Assembly (NCBI GenBank): GCA_000149265.1
Contig: CH003147.1
Location: forward strand, 119,477-183,476
Length of the DNA stretch: 64,000 nt
Origin: Ciona savignyi
Lineage: Eukaryota; Chordata; Ascidiacea; Phlebobranchia; Cionidae
Reading direction: 5' to 3'
Part shown: one piece after another, positions 47,384 through 63,794 of the stretch
Layout of the letters: each line of letters opens with the position of its first letter
Position numbering within the stretch: position 1 is the first letter of the stretch
Position numbers and translations under genes: made by a program
Notes under the pieces: model-generated
What the model was told of the DNA's origin: nothing
Database searches by the model: none
Seen by the model: the letters and a program-made list of their open reading frames with translations, nothing else

Positions 47384-48993
47384 TATACATAAACACTTAG
47401 CAGTAATTAGCTATTAGACTTTTTAAATTAAAAAAACAGCCTTAAAAGGTCAGTAATTTTCATTGGATTATATCGACTTAGATGTTTCATTCCCCGATAA
47501 GCCTTGTAATTATCGGATTAATTAACTTGAATAGACAAGCGGCTTTTGAGTCTAAATTGTTACAACAATCCAATCCACAATGCTTTTACACTTCAAACTT
47601 TACAAAGCCACCAATACTGAACATCTATAGAAAACTAACCGATCGTCGGCTCAATATTTGGCTGACTACGACCTTCAGTGGCCCGGCATGGTAATTCAGG
47701 TGCACAAACACAATAACTTCCACACAATTTGATAAATCGGTTCTTTAACGATCCGCATCGATATAGGGATTATCGGTAACATCAGCTTCGGTATGCACTA
47801 TTTACATTTAATAAACAAATTTTATAGTTTGTGTCCATTAAGATTTGTTTCTGCTTATAAACAAACTGCAGAGGTGTTGTATCGACTGTCGTTTTGCGGT
47901 TTAACGTTCTTTTTTCGTGTTTTCATCGTGGGATAAAATAAAATAATGAATATTACGGGTATTATGCAGCAACCGCATTACAAGCACTCGTCACAACAGT
48001 GGTCGTATTATAATAAATTGTGGAAGTTTTGATTAAATTATAAAATCCGGTTAAGTTTTATTTGGTTTTAATGTGGATTTGAGGCATCTACTTATGTTAC
48101 AATGGGCAGCACAAGACCGAAGGTATTAAAAACACAGATTTAAAACTATTTGAACAGAACATTACATACCTTCCATGAGCATTTCCCCACGATCCTGCGC
48201 ATTTCGGCTTCAAATATAATTTAATCGTCCGCACCCACTTTAATACATGCACCTAACGATCTATCAATTGTAGAAGTATTATTAATTATAGAAAATCCAG
48301 CACCTAACCGGTATACACAACCCCTTCACTACGTCGTAAAACTGTTATGACGTCTCAGACAGTTGTGGTATCCAATGTAAATATAGCATCCTTGTAAACG
48401 TGGTGGTTACTAATTTTGGCAATCAAGATACCTATGATATTTTATACACGAAACAACATCTGACCAGGTTTAAACCGAAGTGATTTTTGTTTTAGGGTCC
48501 TTTACTTTTAGTTGGAATGACAAAAACGTCGGCTTTTGTCTAATATAAACTCAAAGAGCGGACTAAATATGCACATTTGATCATTTCTAATCATTAAACT
48601 TCGTTGTGCAAAATAAAAAATAACTGAGATGGTCTTAAAGAAGGAAAAGAGGAAAGGAGGGAAGGAGGGAAACTTCTCACTAAAACTAAGGAAACTAATC
48701 AAAAAATCTAAAACCCCAAACTGTGACTATAAATTTAACCCAAGCGCTTGCAATAACCTTAATATCATAATCTTCATTTTAATGTGCAGTTTTCCTCTTT
48801 TTCTCCCTTATTTTTCCGATACCTTGCATTTCCATATTCTTAAACCATTCGCTGCTTGTTTTAAAGTTGACATCGCACTTTAATCAAATGAGTTCAACCG
48901 ACAGGTTGTGCACTGTGGGCGGTACATCACGTGGTACGCGGTTAGAAAGGTAGAGAATCACTGCACTGGTTACTATAACTGATGTAACGCGCC
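47384..48993. other. No recognisable feature
   Basis: AT-rich; the frames here (47482-47694, 48508-48883) are low-complexity and unsupported. Confidence 0.4.
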
Positions 48994-49383
48994 TTAGAAT
49001 ATCCCAGTATTCAATATTTCTTCCACCGGAACATTTTTTCGACCAAACTTAAGTGAAACTGAATGGTCCCTACAACTAGGCGGGAAATTATGGTCGGTTA
49101 TATGCATAAGATGTGCATACTTGAACACATGCAAACCATATCGTTTACTTTCGTTATACAGGCCGATTCCATACAAACGCTGGCTAACTTGATGTCTTTT
49201 TAATCCAAACTTTCGCCATCGGCCTTTTATTGATCTAGGCCTTCCGGTTTTGGCCGAAATATGGTCCTCACAAAAAGAAACGATATTTGCCCAGCAAATA
49301 CCTTCTTGTTTTGTCAAAATACTCGTAAATCTAAGTGTAGACTCTCTGCTCAAAAGGTAGATCGCCGCTTCAATAGTAATCTA
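48994..49383 (-). CDS. Unidentified 130-codon open frame
   Basis: Opens after an acceptor-like TTTATGTAG at 49384 (ITIEAAIYLLSRESTLRF) and runs to TAA at 48994. Basic, His- and Cys-containing, no membrane helix. Length is above chance in this AT-rich DNA, but no domain is recognised and no partner exon is seen. Confidence 0.3.
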
Positions 49384-50099
49384 CATAAACAAAATGCACT
49401 GAAATGGTAGAATACATAACCGTAATGTGCTACACTTTATATGCGACAATAATATATCTCTCGCTTCCGATCACAGTAACGCGACGCCAAAGGAAATGAT
49501 ATTAAGCTCGTTGCAGTCTGTGAATAGTTACAACGAAATGTAAAAATTCGAAAAGTTTATGAACTAAAATACAGAACAACACATTGCAACTATGACTGCT
49601 CTCCTTTGAGCGTATGTACACTACACAGAGAGATACATCACACATTTGTGTTGTTGTTTTTCGTAGAAAGAAATTGCCTCTCACCGTCTGCCAATTAACA
49701 GCTTACCGGGCTGTTAATGTTCAGATCTCTTTAGATACAAGGGTTGTACTTTCTAAACCCGGGTTGCTTCTAGATTATGAAACGTTGCTGCGTCATAGAC
49801 ATGAAAGCGAAACTTCAATTTCAAAATCAAAACAATTCATCAGAACAATTTCAAATGAAAAACTTGTGAATGGAAGAAACGGTCGTGTGACCAAACTCTG
49901 AGTGCCACAATCAGTGAAATACAACTTAAAGCTACGAACCTAATACATGTTCATTACCATGCTTAGTAATTTAATTAAGAAAATCGTGGATAAATGGAGC
50001 TGTTATGTAAGCAATTAATTTTCGCAAACTTTATACAGCAGATGCTTGAAAATGGTTATGAGATTAAGATACAAGAATAACTGCAAACAGAACTGTTAT

Positions 50100-50387
50100 G
50101 ATAGGATAGGATATTTATGTTTATCCCCGTGAATGGGGAAACCAACGGGGTTAAAACACGGGCAATCGCCAAATCACCTCGCGCCCACCGTCGAGTTACC
50201 GGAGCTATTGCAGAGTGTTTTATATGATAGACACGTTCCTTTAATTTGGTAGAACCCATTAATCCGCTGGGTTCAGGCAATGTCCGTGAATTTCCTTGCC
50301 CAGGAACACCACCGACTAGCTATAAGTTTCGCACCAGCAACCTTTCGACTCGAAACGCGCCGCACCTAACATTAGACCAACCGGCCG
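50100..50387 (-). repeat. SINE-1 copy, full length
   Basis: Reverse complement of the family from the TATCC tail (50100) to the GGCCGGTTGGTCTAATG head (50387). Confidence 0.9.
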
Positions 50388-51544
50388 TTTTTACTATGAC
50401 AAAGGCATCTAGTGACCCAATTACACTTGGTATATTTTATACGTGATGTGTATGTGTTGTGTCTAGGCAGACATTCTGTAAAACAAGTGCATTATTGTGG
50501 GTTACAACATTAAAAAAGAACAACATTTGACATGTTGGTGCGGTTTAGTATAACCTGCATGTCGTTGTATTTCTAAGCTAATCAGTCTCGTGGCGGTCGC
50601 GGTGGAAGTCCCACCCTAACCGTGGTACCGCGACAACCTCTTAAATGGCTGTAATGGTTTGTCGGTCTAGTGAAAATAACTTTACAGATTGTGGATAAAT
50701 CAGACTCTTATTTAGTTGTTTATACATTGGTGGGGTCTTATATGCCATCCCCGACGTGTTTGTGCGATGTTATTGTAGTGTTGCAATCCAAATACCTAGC
50801 TTTACGACTTGTCGTCAAAATTGACAATTTCACGGTCGGTGAATGGTATTGCAGGACGCTCCTTCGCTGGTCTGGTTTGTTGAGATTGATTCAATACAAA
50901 GTTGGGAGAATGGAAGGGTGGGCAATACCATCTATGACTTAAATGTGCCAATTCTGGTTGGACAGTGTCGTTTAGTGAAGGGAGATCAAGAAGAATTATG
51001 GAAACGTGTTATAAGCACATTTATTCATATGTGACTGGAGACTGACGATATAATTCCAGCGCATATTACACGCGGTGTGGTCCGGGCCACCATTCACTAC
51101 CATGGAGAAGTAATCAGATCCGCCACACCTTGGGTGAAAGCGGTTTCTAGTTTGATTTGCTGAGCACCAACTTGAAAGGAATCATATTGGGGGAAACACA
51201 ACGATATTTAACGCAAATTCCTTGCTAAAGATGGCTAATAACACTTGTTGCAGATTTACAACATAAGTGCCCAATCGAACTTTTTATTGAAGACCGGTAA
51301 AATACAAATACAGCGTTGCAATAATCATAATCTAAAGTCAAAACATTACAAGTCAGTAAAATCACAACATAAAAATGAACACTCGTCCAGTACACCAAGG
51401 GTCATTTTGCCTAACCTCCCCTTACAGCCGGTAAATACAATGCACATAATACTCAGTGAAGCATTTATTTGATTTTTAACTGCTCGCACGCACAAATGCT
51501 TGAGTTGTACCAGCCTAATTAACCGCAAGCAAGTACCTGCTTTG
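50388..51544. other. Unassigned stretch
   Basis: Frames at 50670-50942 and 50843-51034 are open but show no domain; could be decayed mobile DNA next to the R2-like fragment. Confidence 0.3.
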
Positions 51545-51790
51545 TACATTATCACGCCGCTGTTGTGGGGCTGAATTTGAGACTCTCCCGCATGTGCTGA
51601 ATTGGTGCCCGAGCTCGATGAACTTGATGACGGAGCGGCACGATTCGGTACTGCGGGAGATCCTTAGACATGTTGATCGGGCCCGCTTCCCCGTGATCTC
51701 GATCGATCGAACGGTGCCGGAACACATGGCGGCCACTGGCGAGTCATTAAGGCGGTCTCGGCTCCACACAAAATAGAACCTTGTGGAGAA
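51545..51790 (+). pseudogene. R2/NeSL-type LINE C-terminal fragment
   Basis: The + frame reads CGAETETLPHVLNWC, then MTERHDSVLREILRHVDRARFPV. The C-x..C/H-VLN-x-C pattern followed by RHD is the Cys-His motif after the RT domain in restriction-endonuclease-type LINEs. Only this piece survives; a SINE-2 copy follows at 51804. Confidence 0.6.
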
Positions 51791-51803
51791 GGCTGTAAAG
51801 CAA

Positions 51804-51924
51804 CACGGCCGTGTGGACAAATGGTTAACTACGACCGATATATATATATATATATACCGACTACGATACAAAACGATACCAGTGTCGATTCCATCGTGGG
51901 TTCGAAACTTGGCTCGGTAAAAAA
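51804..51924 (+). repeat. SINE-2 copy with internal AT repeat
   Basis: Full length, with a (AT)n expansion at 51839-51855 in place of GATACATATACC and B box GGGTTCGAAACTTGGCTCGG. Confidence 0.8.
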
Positions 51925-52609
51925 GACTGTGAACGAACTTTACAAAGTTTCCACGGAATGTGCGGCAACATTGAGCCTCCACTGCCACGCCGTACTCGTG
52001 GAAGTTATAAAGTAGGAATATTATTGAAAAGTCGAGTGAGTTAGAATATCTTTGAAAATACATCGTAAAACACTTCAAGAAAACAAAATTCAAACAAAAC
52101 TCCTGAAAGCGGTATCTTTTTAACGCGCATTGGCGCAATTACGGCATTGATGTCGCGAAGCCTTTGAAACTCAATCTCCGTCTGTTTTACAATCCAATTC
52201 GCATAACAGGCGAACATGAAGACAAATGGTTAGAAATCCCATCAACATCCATGATTGATGCGAAATAACCCTTGTCGCTTATCTGTTCTATCCTTGTTTG
52301 CTAATTCTTTTACTTTTTAACATTTTTTTGGTTTCTTTAACTTTTCGGTTTTTGTTCTTGACTCAGTTCTACGACCAAACCCAGAATAATCAATTTGGTT
52401 TCTGTCGTCTGCAGACTTGCAAATATTCATTTGCTTGACTTTTTAAACTTTTAATAATTTACTCTGTTTGTACTTGTTACAGATACCAAATGTGCTTGCT
52501 AGCTTTGACGAAATATAGTTAGTTACCTTTAACTTAACGAAATTTACCTGTTCTACTTTTTCTCGTTTATACCTCCAAGTTACTCAAGTATTAGTTAAAA
52601 AGCAACATG

Positions 52610-52700
52610 GGTTTACTTGGTAAAAATGGGTTAACTTGGTAAAAACGGGTTTCTTGGTAAAAATGGGTTTACTTGGTAAAAATGGGTTTACGCGGTAAAT
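52610..52700 (+). repeat. 19-bp minisatellite
   Basis: Five near-identical units GGGTTTACTTGGTAAAAAT with one shortened unit (GGGTTTCTTGG...). Confidence 0.85.
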
Positions 52701-52940
52701 TACCTTTACTTTGCCCTTGACCAAATACGCCTTTGTAAATATTTGCCATGCAAAGGGCCCTCATGCGAAACTTTGCCACTTAGATAGAATGTCAACTACA
52801 AATTGGAATCGTATCACGTCAATTCTGCTCGCATAGCAATCAATATAATTATTACAACGACGACTACATCGGACATTTTGGTATTTTTATATGACTGTTT
52901 ATAGTATATCGACAACAAATTTGAAACGACTTTGAATAAA

Positions 52941-52946
52941 TTTATT
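52941..52946 (-). promoter_or_regulatory. Poly(A) signal AATAAA for OSR
   Basis: AATAAA on the minus strand about 190 bp past the OSR stop codon; the first canonical signal downstream of the gene. Confidence 0.5.
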
Positions 52947-53132
52947 TCTTTTTATCGACTTTAAAACACGGTGTTTAAAAGAGAACACAATTCTTATAAA
53001 AATTAATAAAGGCAGGACAAAATATTTCCATTTATGATAGACGCATATTAATTATGAAATGGTTAAATGCTCGCAAGTAATGTCTAATAAAAATAATAAA
53101 TATATTCACTCTCAATGTATGTTAGGAGGAAA

Positions 53133-57330
<4,198 letters not shown>

Positions 57331-58113
57331 ATTCTGCTTAGAAATCATCGTCATGACATACCAAGGGCAATCTAGTAATTTGTTATAAAAAACCTGGATA
57401 AAAATCATTACGAAGGGCTAATTTAGCAATTTAGCATTCTATTTAGATTAGTAGGAGTATAACAGCTAAATATTCGTTTAACCCGTCGACTCTTGATTCC
57501 ATGTGTTCATACATAACTTAGAAAGCGTGACTCGTTATCCGGTCAATCACGTTTCAATCTCGCAGTAGCAATCCTTTGTCTTTCCAACTACGTTGTTTGG
57601 TTTGATTTATACTGCCGATCTCTCGCATCAGCTGCGCAGTATTTGCAGGGCGGAACAAGCGGTAAATAACAAGCCTGAGCCGTCGCTCGTAAAGCGTCGT
57701 TCATCGACTGGTAGCTCTTAAATACTGAACGATGTTGACAGACCGATAAACGGAAGCACTTTCCGAAAAGCTATAAAATGTGCGTGGGTTTGCCCCCGTG
57801 AATGAAGCATTATATGAGCGACGGTTATTGGGCTGGTATAATTATTTTATCACCAAATTCTCATAAAAGGGAAATGATCCAAGTCGGACCCGATTAGAGC
57901 TATTTATAACTATATTTGTTTTGCAGAATCAATTTAACAAAACATTTATTTTAAGAGGTTTATTCAAAATACAATTAATATTATCTTTGGCTTTTGACAT
58001 TAAAACAAATGTATTAATGCACAAAACGCAAGGTCTGGTTGCTGGTTCACTCATCTGCGAACATTCGGGATTCAAATATTTATCGCAATATATTTTTGTT
58101 ACTATTTTTTTAT

Positions 58114-58203
58114 TTTTTTACAGAACCCATGATGGGCTCGTCACTAGGACCGTTTTTTAATAAGATTCGGTACATGTTAAGCATTCGGCCACACGACGGT
58201 ACA
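58114..58203 (-). repeat. SINE-2 copy
   Basis: AGAACCCATGATGGGCTCGT to GCATTCGGCCACACGAC. Confidence 0.75.
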
Positions 58204-58661
58204 TATTTATCTCAATATAAAATAAAAGTCGCAATCTAATCTGCAAGAATGCCAACTTGCGGAATTCGCACCGACTGGTATAAACTGTCCCCGCGTTCCT
58301 GTTGTTTGCCTGGGTGCTAAAACACAGCAGTTACGCCGTAAAAGTGATCAAATTTGTACTGGGAGGAGAGAAGTCCCTTGATTTAGAGCCACGTATTAAA
58401 TGATAGCGACAGAAACGATATTATTTAGTGTGTTCAAACGGTAGTTAGGTAATTTGAATCAAGCAGTATATTTCGTCAACCACGGTTTACGACGCTCTAT
58501 GTTGCATGGTTGGTCGATTATGCGTCGTCGTCGTAAATAACTAAGATTAATCTGCCGATAAAAGACCAAAAATTCCAATAACGAAAAAAACGTTTTCTGG
58601 AAAATAACATCTTAATTATCGATGCTTTTTAATATTTACAAACTTATTCTAATACCCAGGA

Positions 58662-58800
58662 CAGGATAGGATATTTATGTTATATCTTCATGAATAGAAA
58701 AACGCGAGGCAATTACTACAAGGGCAACTGTCAGATTACCTCGCGCCCACCGTCGGGTTACCGGTGCTATTGTACCGTGGTGTATATAATTAAGATGTTT
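58662..58800 (-). repeat. SINE-1 3' fragment
   Basis: AGGATAGGATATTTATGTT to GCGCCCACCGTCGGGTTACC. Confidence 0.75.
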
Positions 58801-58810
58801 ATTTAGTTTT

Positions 58811-60148
58811 AGTATAATTTGAGTAACAATACAAATTTATCTGGAATCGCATCAAATTATAAAAGTCGATGCAAGACCCATACCGAATATGGCATACAAC
58901 ATAAATGTGTTATAGCTTTATTTAATTACAGTATTTACTCGGTTGTAAGCTGCATTTACTGTATCGGTGCCTACCGTATACCGTATGGGTTTTAGCATAT
59001 CTGGATGTGTACGAAAATTGAAGTATGGTTATTGGTACACGTTCTTGAATTCGCTAAGCAAAATATGTAAACCACCCTTGAATTTAAGTCGCAAACATGA
59101 TGGAAAGAAAAACTTTATAAGCCGCGGCTTACAATCGAATAAATACGGTACCTAGAATGCATTTAAAAGGCAGGACAAACTTATGTCATATTTTACTTTA
59201 AATGATTTAAATCACTAAAATGCGATTGCAAAGCACGCTATTACACGACAAACCGGTAATTTTCTAACTATTCATTTTATACGTAATCCTATGTATAATC
59301 AGTTTTACTATTATAAATATTAAATAATATCAAACGAAGTTATAATGCAGAGAGAGTATAACCATAACCGAATAATTCAAGCCGCCATTTTTTATTTCGA
59401 ACGAACTGGAATGAAATTTGGGATTTGAACCAAAGAAATTCGCCACGTCACATATTCCCAGTGATATATTTGAACACAAATCAACCTTGATTAGTTCACT
59501 GCAGTTCATCGTGGCGACTTCTCCGACATTTCAATGCATTTCGCTGTGTTTTCCTACTAATATTATCTATAACAATCACACCTGCAACCGTCCCATACAA
59601 CCCTAATAATCAACACAGATCATAATCTACATCAAACATCGGCAGATTGTGGGCGGTGTTAACTACTACGGAATGGATCACTGCTGCATATATTCTGCTC
59701 CAAACAACTAAACTTTGTACGCATACCCTCACAAAAGAAAGCCCATCTTCAAAGTTACAAACACAAGCAAAGAAACATACTTATTTATACATTATATCGA
59801 TAATTATCATTCTATCTCTATATCAGCCACATCGCATACCAGGCTTGCTACCAGCAGTGCAGATGCTGTATGTGACGAAGTGCTCGCAACGCTCAGGTAT
59901 TATATATAACGTTATAACGTGCAAAGCAAACACGCTATGGCACGTATGCGGAAGGATTCTCAAATATTATAATCGTCCATTATTGGCGGAATAGATATAA
60001 TCATTTCACTGGTTCAGTGCTTTAATAGACTTTTATTAAACATTATTTTTAAATTTTCTATTTTATCTAATCGTTTATTTATGTTAAAGCTCAGATGCCC
60101 AGAGACAGAGTTGAATTATAAATGTAAATGACGCCATTTCTTTTATAT
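58811..60148. other. Unassigned; would be intronic if the 60.4-kb exon belongs to OSR
   Basis: AT-rich, no exon recognised. The + frame 59647-59994 has no domain. Confidence 0.35.
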
Positions 60149-60195
60149 GGTTGCTGTATGTGTGGGCCACGTTAAGTACTGGGCCACGCGACCGA
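60149..60195 (-). repeat. SINE-2 head fragment
   Basis: TGGGCCACGTTAAGTACTGG and GCCACGCGACCG resemble the complement of the SINE-2 head. Confidence 0.4.
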
Positions 60196-60398
60196 ACAGA
60201 ACTATAATCGCATCCCGCCGAGTATTCGATGGGGCAGTGCACATTGCATGGAGACCAGTGAATTGCAAGGCGGGCATTAGTGGGTTTGACAGGATCATTC
60301 TTTTAAACATATTCTCTGCGTTTATCGATGGAAAAATTGAATCCCGGAAAATTGACACAACAACAACGAACGGTCATGATTAAAGTACAAAACTTCAC

Positions 60399-60494
60399 AG
60401 TTGATATCGAGGTCGATTGAGATTCCATGTTGAAATTCGTGGGCGGCGGTGAAGCCATGGAGTTATCGCCTTCAAAGCGGGCAGAAGGAGGCAT
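60399..60494 (-). CDS. Candidate extra 5' coding exon of OSR
   Basis: An ATG at 60494 opens a 32-codon stretch (MPPSARFEGDNSMASPPPT...) ending in phase 0 before GTGAAG. The phase fits the AAGCAG acceptor of the long OSR exon at 57333. Splice donor is weak and the joining is inference. An upstream short ORF (MASV) precedes the ATG. It could instead belong to an unrelated transcript. Confidence 0.35.
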
Positions 60495-60549
60495 TTCGGA
60501 AGTGAGACGGTTCAAACGACCACCGGTTCGGAAGTGAACGCTACTCAAG

Positions 60550-62410
60550 TGTCGATTTAAGCGATTGCGTCGATAACTGCTCCGCCCGGGAATTTACTCT
60601 CATTTACTCAAACCGACGCCATTTTGTTAATTTTGCCAAGGAGAAAGTTGCAGACGATTCGTTTTTTTTTAATTAGAAGCATTTTTGCAGGTAACTAAAA
60701 TTACTGGCATGTTTGTCTTGTGAAAAGTTAATATAAAATAATTTGTATATTTTTATTACGGTGGTTATTTCTTAGTTATCACATACGAAACCAGTGGAAC
60801 TACAAACAAATACTGGTAATGTTCGGAAACTTTTAAAACAGGGAATTAAAATATTTGAAAATTAATCAATGCTTTGTATTTAATTGAACCATTTTTTTTT
60901 TTTTTTTTTATATTAACTGTGTTTATTTGTCGGTTAAAAGCTGATATTTCTACCCATTTTAAGAATATATTTTAATTAGAATGAAGCGAAATGCAATGAG
61001 CACTTGTGCAATTTCTGTTTGAAATGTCGACCGATATACGTGACGTGCACAATAGCTTGCTCTATTGATCGAAGGTAGACCGCGGTGGAACGGGAGCTCC
61101 GGATATAACCACGCCCACTATTTTGATTGACAGCAGGGTTTAAATAGCACTGTTTACTGTCGACATGTCGCCAGAGCTGACGGCCTCGTTTCCAATCCAC
61201 CATTCCTATTGTGAAGCGGCAGTCGCACCGAAGCAACCGCCGTTAATTAGATCCCATACCCAAGCTGCCAGATGAATGAACAAAGACCATCTTTGTTTAA
61301 ATATTGACCTCCGTCTCTTCCACGAAGATTCACGGAAGGGAGTTGCAAGCGATCATCCTTAATCTTAATATCTATAATTTGTTTGTTTTTCACAATTTAA
61401 TTAAGTGGTTTGCGTGCGCAAGGCATCAAGCCCGTACAAGCTCGAACCGAACTCATTGAAAGCCACTGAAAGCCGGGCGTTTCCAACGACGGGGGTTAAT
61501 GACCGAGGTGATGTTGTTTCGTGCCACTTAAGCTCGGACAGACGTTTTGACGTACATGTCATCCTGTTTAGGCAGCCTTTTGTTTAAACGTCACCCCGAC
61601 ACTTGATATTTCGGCATCCATTGTAGCTCACGCCGATCCCGGGGTTGATGTTTGCCGAACTAACATTGATTCACGGCAGGAGCTATCGCAGAACCGGATC
61701 TATCTCGTCATAACCGCTATTGTTACGTCGATTAACCGACACCGTTATTTCATGAAGCGTGTGGAGGGTTTGCCGACAATGAAACCTGTATAAGCGATCC
61801 ACTGATATGTAAATGAAACAGATTAAAGAGTGCTGCAATATGATTCGCACATGCCAACCTTAACCTTTAGGCTTATGATCGCATAGCGAAAGTGAAACGA
61901 ACGATTTACATTGATATGAAAACAAAATCTATTTGATTCGATATCAAGCATAGAGCGCAGATGGTCACGCCCACTTGTGCATCACCTTGTTGAGCCAAGA
62001 TCACCCGCGTTGTTTCACGCAGATGTTTGCGGCCGAAGTGCTAGAGGTGAACAAACCAATTAAAGGAATGGGAACTAATATCAATTTGACCGGTAATAGA
62101 CCATGCACATTGGGGGAGGGGGGTTTGGCTGCCTTAAACTTGATTGCGGTTTTGCGTTTTTTTATTTCAACGACTAACGAAATCTACGATTTTATTGAAA
62201 TAAAAAAACGAATAAGTTGAATGTAAAATATCTTGATAAAATAGTTAAAAAACACGTCATGACGCAATAAATATCAACAGGAAAGTGAATAAACCGTCTG
62301 CGTTTCACATCGATTGCACCATTTGTTATGAAACCCCACACCTGTCTCATAATCGCATATCGCTTCCATGACGCACTTTACGTAAGACGTCTTATCCTTG
62401 ACGTAATATG
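60550..62410. promoter_or_regulatory. Repeat-free intergenic block upstream of OSR, candidate promoter/enhancer
   Basis: Lies between the OSR 5' end and the olfactomedin 3' end. GC content is visibly higher than in surrounding DNA. No SINE, LTR or DNA transposon is recognisable in it. It contains GC-box-like GGGCGTGG (minus, about 61110), Fox-like TGTTTAC sites (61153, 61902) and CACGTCACG near 61035-61050. Short ORFs here (e.g. 60976-61236, 61405-61587) have no recognisable domain. Function is inference. Confidence 0.3.
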
Positions 62411-62418
62411 AGATGACG

Positions 62419-62532
62419 TCAGAATGTGACGTTGTAGTTGACCATATACCCTTGATCCCACGCGTAGAGCTGCTTGTCAGTTGGATTGTATGCCAGCATG
62501 CTGTTCCACTCGTAGTTGTTGTGGAAGGGAAT
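62419..62532 (-). CDS. Olfactomedin gene terminal exon
   Basis: Acceptor CCGCAG. 37 codons plus TGA, beginning [13 protein letters not shown] and ending MVNYNVTF. Matches the last propeller strands of olfactomedin domains. Confidence 0.92.
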   Translation of the reverse strand: MPFHNNYEWNSMLAYNPTDKQLYAWDQGYMVNYNVTF

Positions 62533-63758
62533 CTGCGGATGAGTTGGTCGGGATCATAGGTGTTGGGGACAATGTCGGTGGATGTGTCGTGGGTGGTTTG
62601 ACTGGTTCAAGTATTTACGGTTTGTCGGGCTGTCAACTATAAAGTGGTTTGTCTAGCGGTTAAGTGTGTCGCCATTCAACCGAAAGGTTGCAGGTGCGAA
62701 ACTGGTCGCCAGCTAGTCGGTTGTGTCCTAGGGCAAGGCACTTTACAGACATTGCCTGAACCCAGCGGATTATTGGGTTCTACGAAATTGACGGAACATC
62801 TCTATCATATACAACATACTGCAGTAGCTCCGGTAACCCGACGGTTGGGCGCGAGGTGATCTGACAATTGCCTGCGTGTTAACCCCCTTGGTTTTCCCAT
62901 TCACTGGGATAAACATGAATATCCTATCCTATCTTAAAGTGACAGGCGCTTTTGGTCATTTGAAAATAGTTGAAAAGCGACAACAATTCGGCAAAATATC
63001 CACTTACATTAATATGTTTGTAAACCTTGGTCCGTGTGTCGTATGAATACCCAAGACTTGTGATCTTTTCGTCGTATTTCTTCAGCACGTATAATGTTTC
63101 GCATTGCATGAATGCATTGCCAGACCACTGTTTCCGCCAATTGGTTTGCCACGTGTCCAACACCTATATAATGGAGATATCAACTAATTTATCACAATAA
63201 GAAAAGTAAAGTTTCTTCAATTTGGACCAATTCGATTTCACCAAATCTATACAGGATTTTTAAGTTTTAAAAATGTTATTAGTTCTATAACGTTCGTTTT
63301 TGTTTTCCATCCTTAAAATAAGCGTGTTGTTGGCGCTTCGTGCTTAGATAATACCGGGGTGGTCGTGTGGCTGAATGGTTAGCCCGCCGATACATATGTA
63401 AAATTCTAATTATTCCAATTAACCCCATACAATAGCGGGTAGAAACTATCCCCAGTAAGAAAGAAAACAAAATTTTGGGGTGGAGAACGAACATGGAATG
63501 TGGTCCCATTTACTCTTAAAACAGCGTTAAGTAAATTAATTTTTAATTAAATTTCTTCGTTTTTAGGGCAGTTTTTTTACAGATGTAATAACCTAACTAA
63601 TACAAAATGAGTCTCGCCCAAAAAATGTGCATTTTTACCTCCAAATTATCTGGATCGAGCTTGCTGATGACGATATCCATGGCGTTCTCCATTGTAGCGT
63701 AGATCACCCACAAACCCGTTTCATCGAGGGCGAAATCAATGTCCGTCCAACCTGACCA
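62419..63758 (-). CDS. Olfactomedin-domain protein, last three exons (5' end beyond the window)
   Basis: Exons 63758-63639, 63163-63008 and 62532-62419, all phase 0, encode 129 residues and a TGA at 62421-62419. This is the C-terminal half of an olfactomedin beta-propeller domain: [20 protein letters not shown], then [20 protein letters not shown] with a Cys, [11 protein letters not shown], and the terminal [20 protein letters not shown]. Such proteins are secreted or type II/GPCR-attached extracellular proteins in adhesion and matrix (family knowledge). The N-terminal region that would tell gliomedin/myocilin, noelin or other types apart is off the right edge, so no symbol is given. Intron 62533-63007 holds a nearly full-length SINE-1 copy. 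Domain call is very sure. Confidence 0.92.
62643..62935 (+). repeat. SINE-1 copy in the olfactomedin intron
   Basis: Near full length, opposite in orientation to the host gene; fills most of the 475-bp intron 62533-63007. Confidence 0.9.
63008..63163 (-). CDS. Olfactomedin gene penultimate exon
   Basis: Acceptor TATATAG, donor AAT|GTAAGT, 52 codons. Contains the conserved [13 protein letters not shown]ys segment and SYDTRTK. Confidence 0.93.
63358..63445 (+). repeat. SINE-2 copy, diverged
   Basis: GGTGGTCGTGTGGCTGAATG, CCGATACATATG, then a drifted 3' half; lies in an olfactomedin intron. Confidence 0.6.
63639..63758 (-). CDS. Olfactomedin gene antepenultimate exon
   Basis: Acceptor CCCCCAG, donor GAG|GTAAAA, exactly 40 codons. 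Contains [19 protein letters not shown] and ISKLDP, the family hallmark. Confidence 0.93.
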
Positions 63759-63794
63759 CTGGGGGCAAACAGCCTTATTACATTGGTTGGCATT

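Noticed and set aside
48508..48883. Overlapping frames in both strands around 48.6 kb
   Set aside because: Low-complexity Lys or Phe/Ser runs from purine/pyrimidine tracts.
50056..50280. Frames reading MPEPSGLMGSTKLKERVYH at several loci (also 33289, 38853, 47194)
   Set aside because: They are translations of the SINE-1 body, repeated wherever the SINE occurs, not genes.
51515..52138. 207-codon minus-strand frame, the longest in the window
   Set aside because: It is antisense to the R2-like fragment and runs through a SINE-2 copy and its AT repeat; no domain.
60976..61236. 86-codon minus-strand frame upstream of OSR
   Set aside because: No recognised domain; the GC-rich motif content reads better as promoter/enhancer sequence.
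61405..61587. Plus-strand frame upstream of OSR
   Set aside because: Starts in plain intergenic DNA, no domain or splice context; better seen as regulatory DNA.
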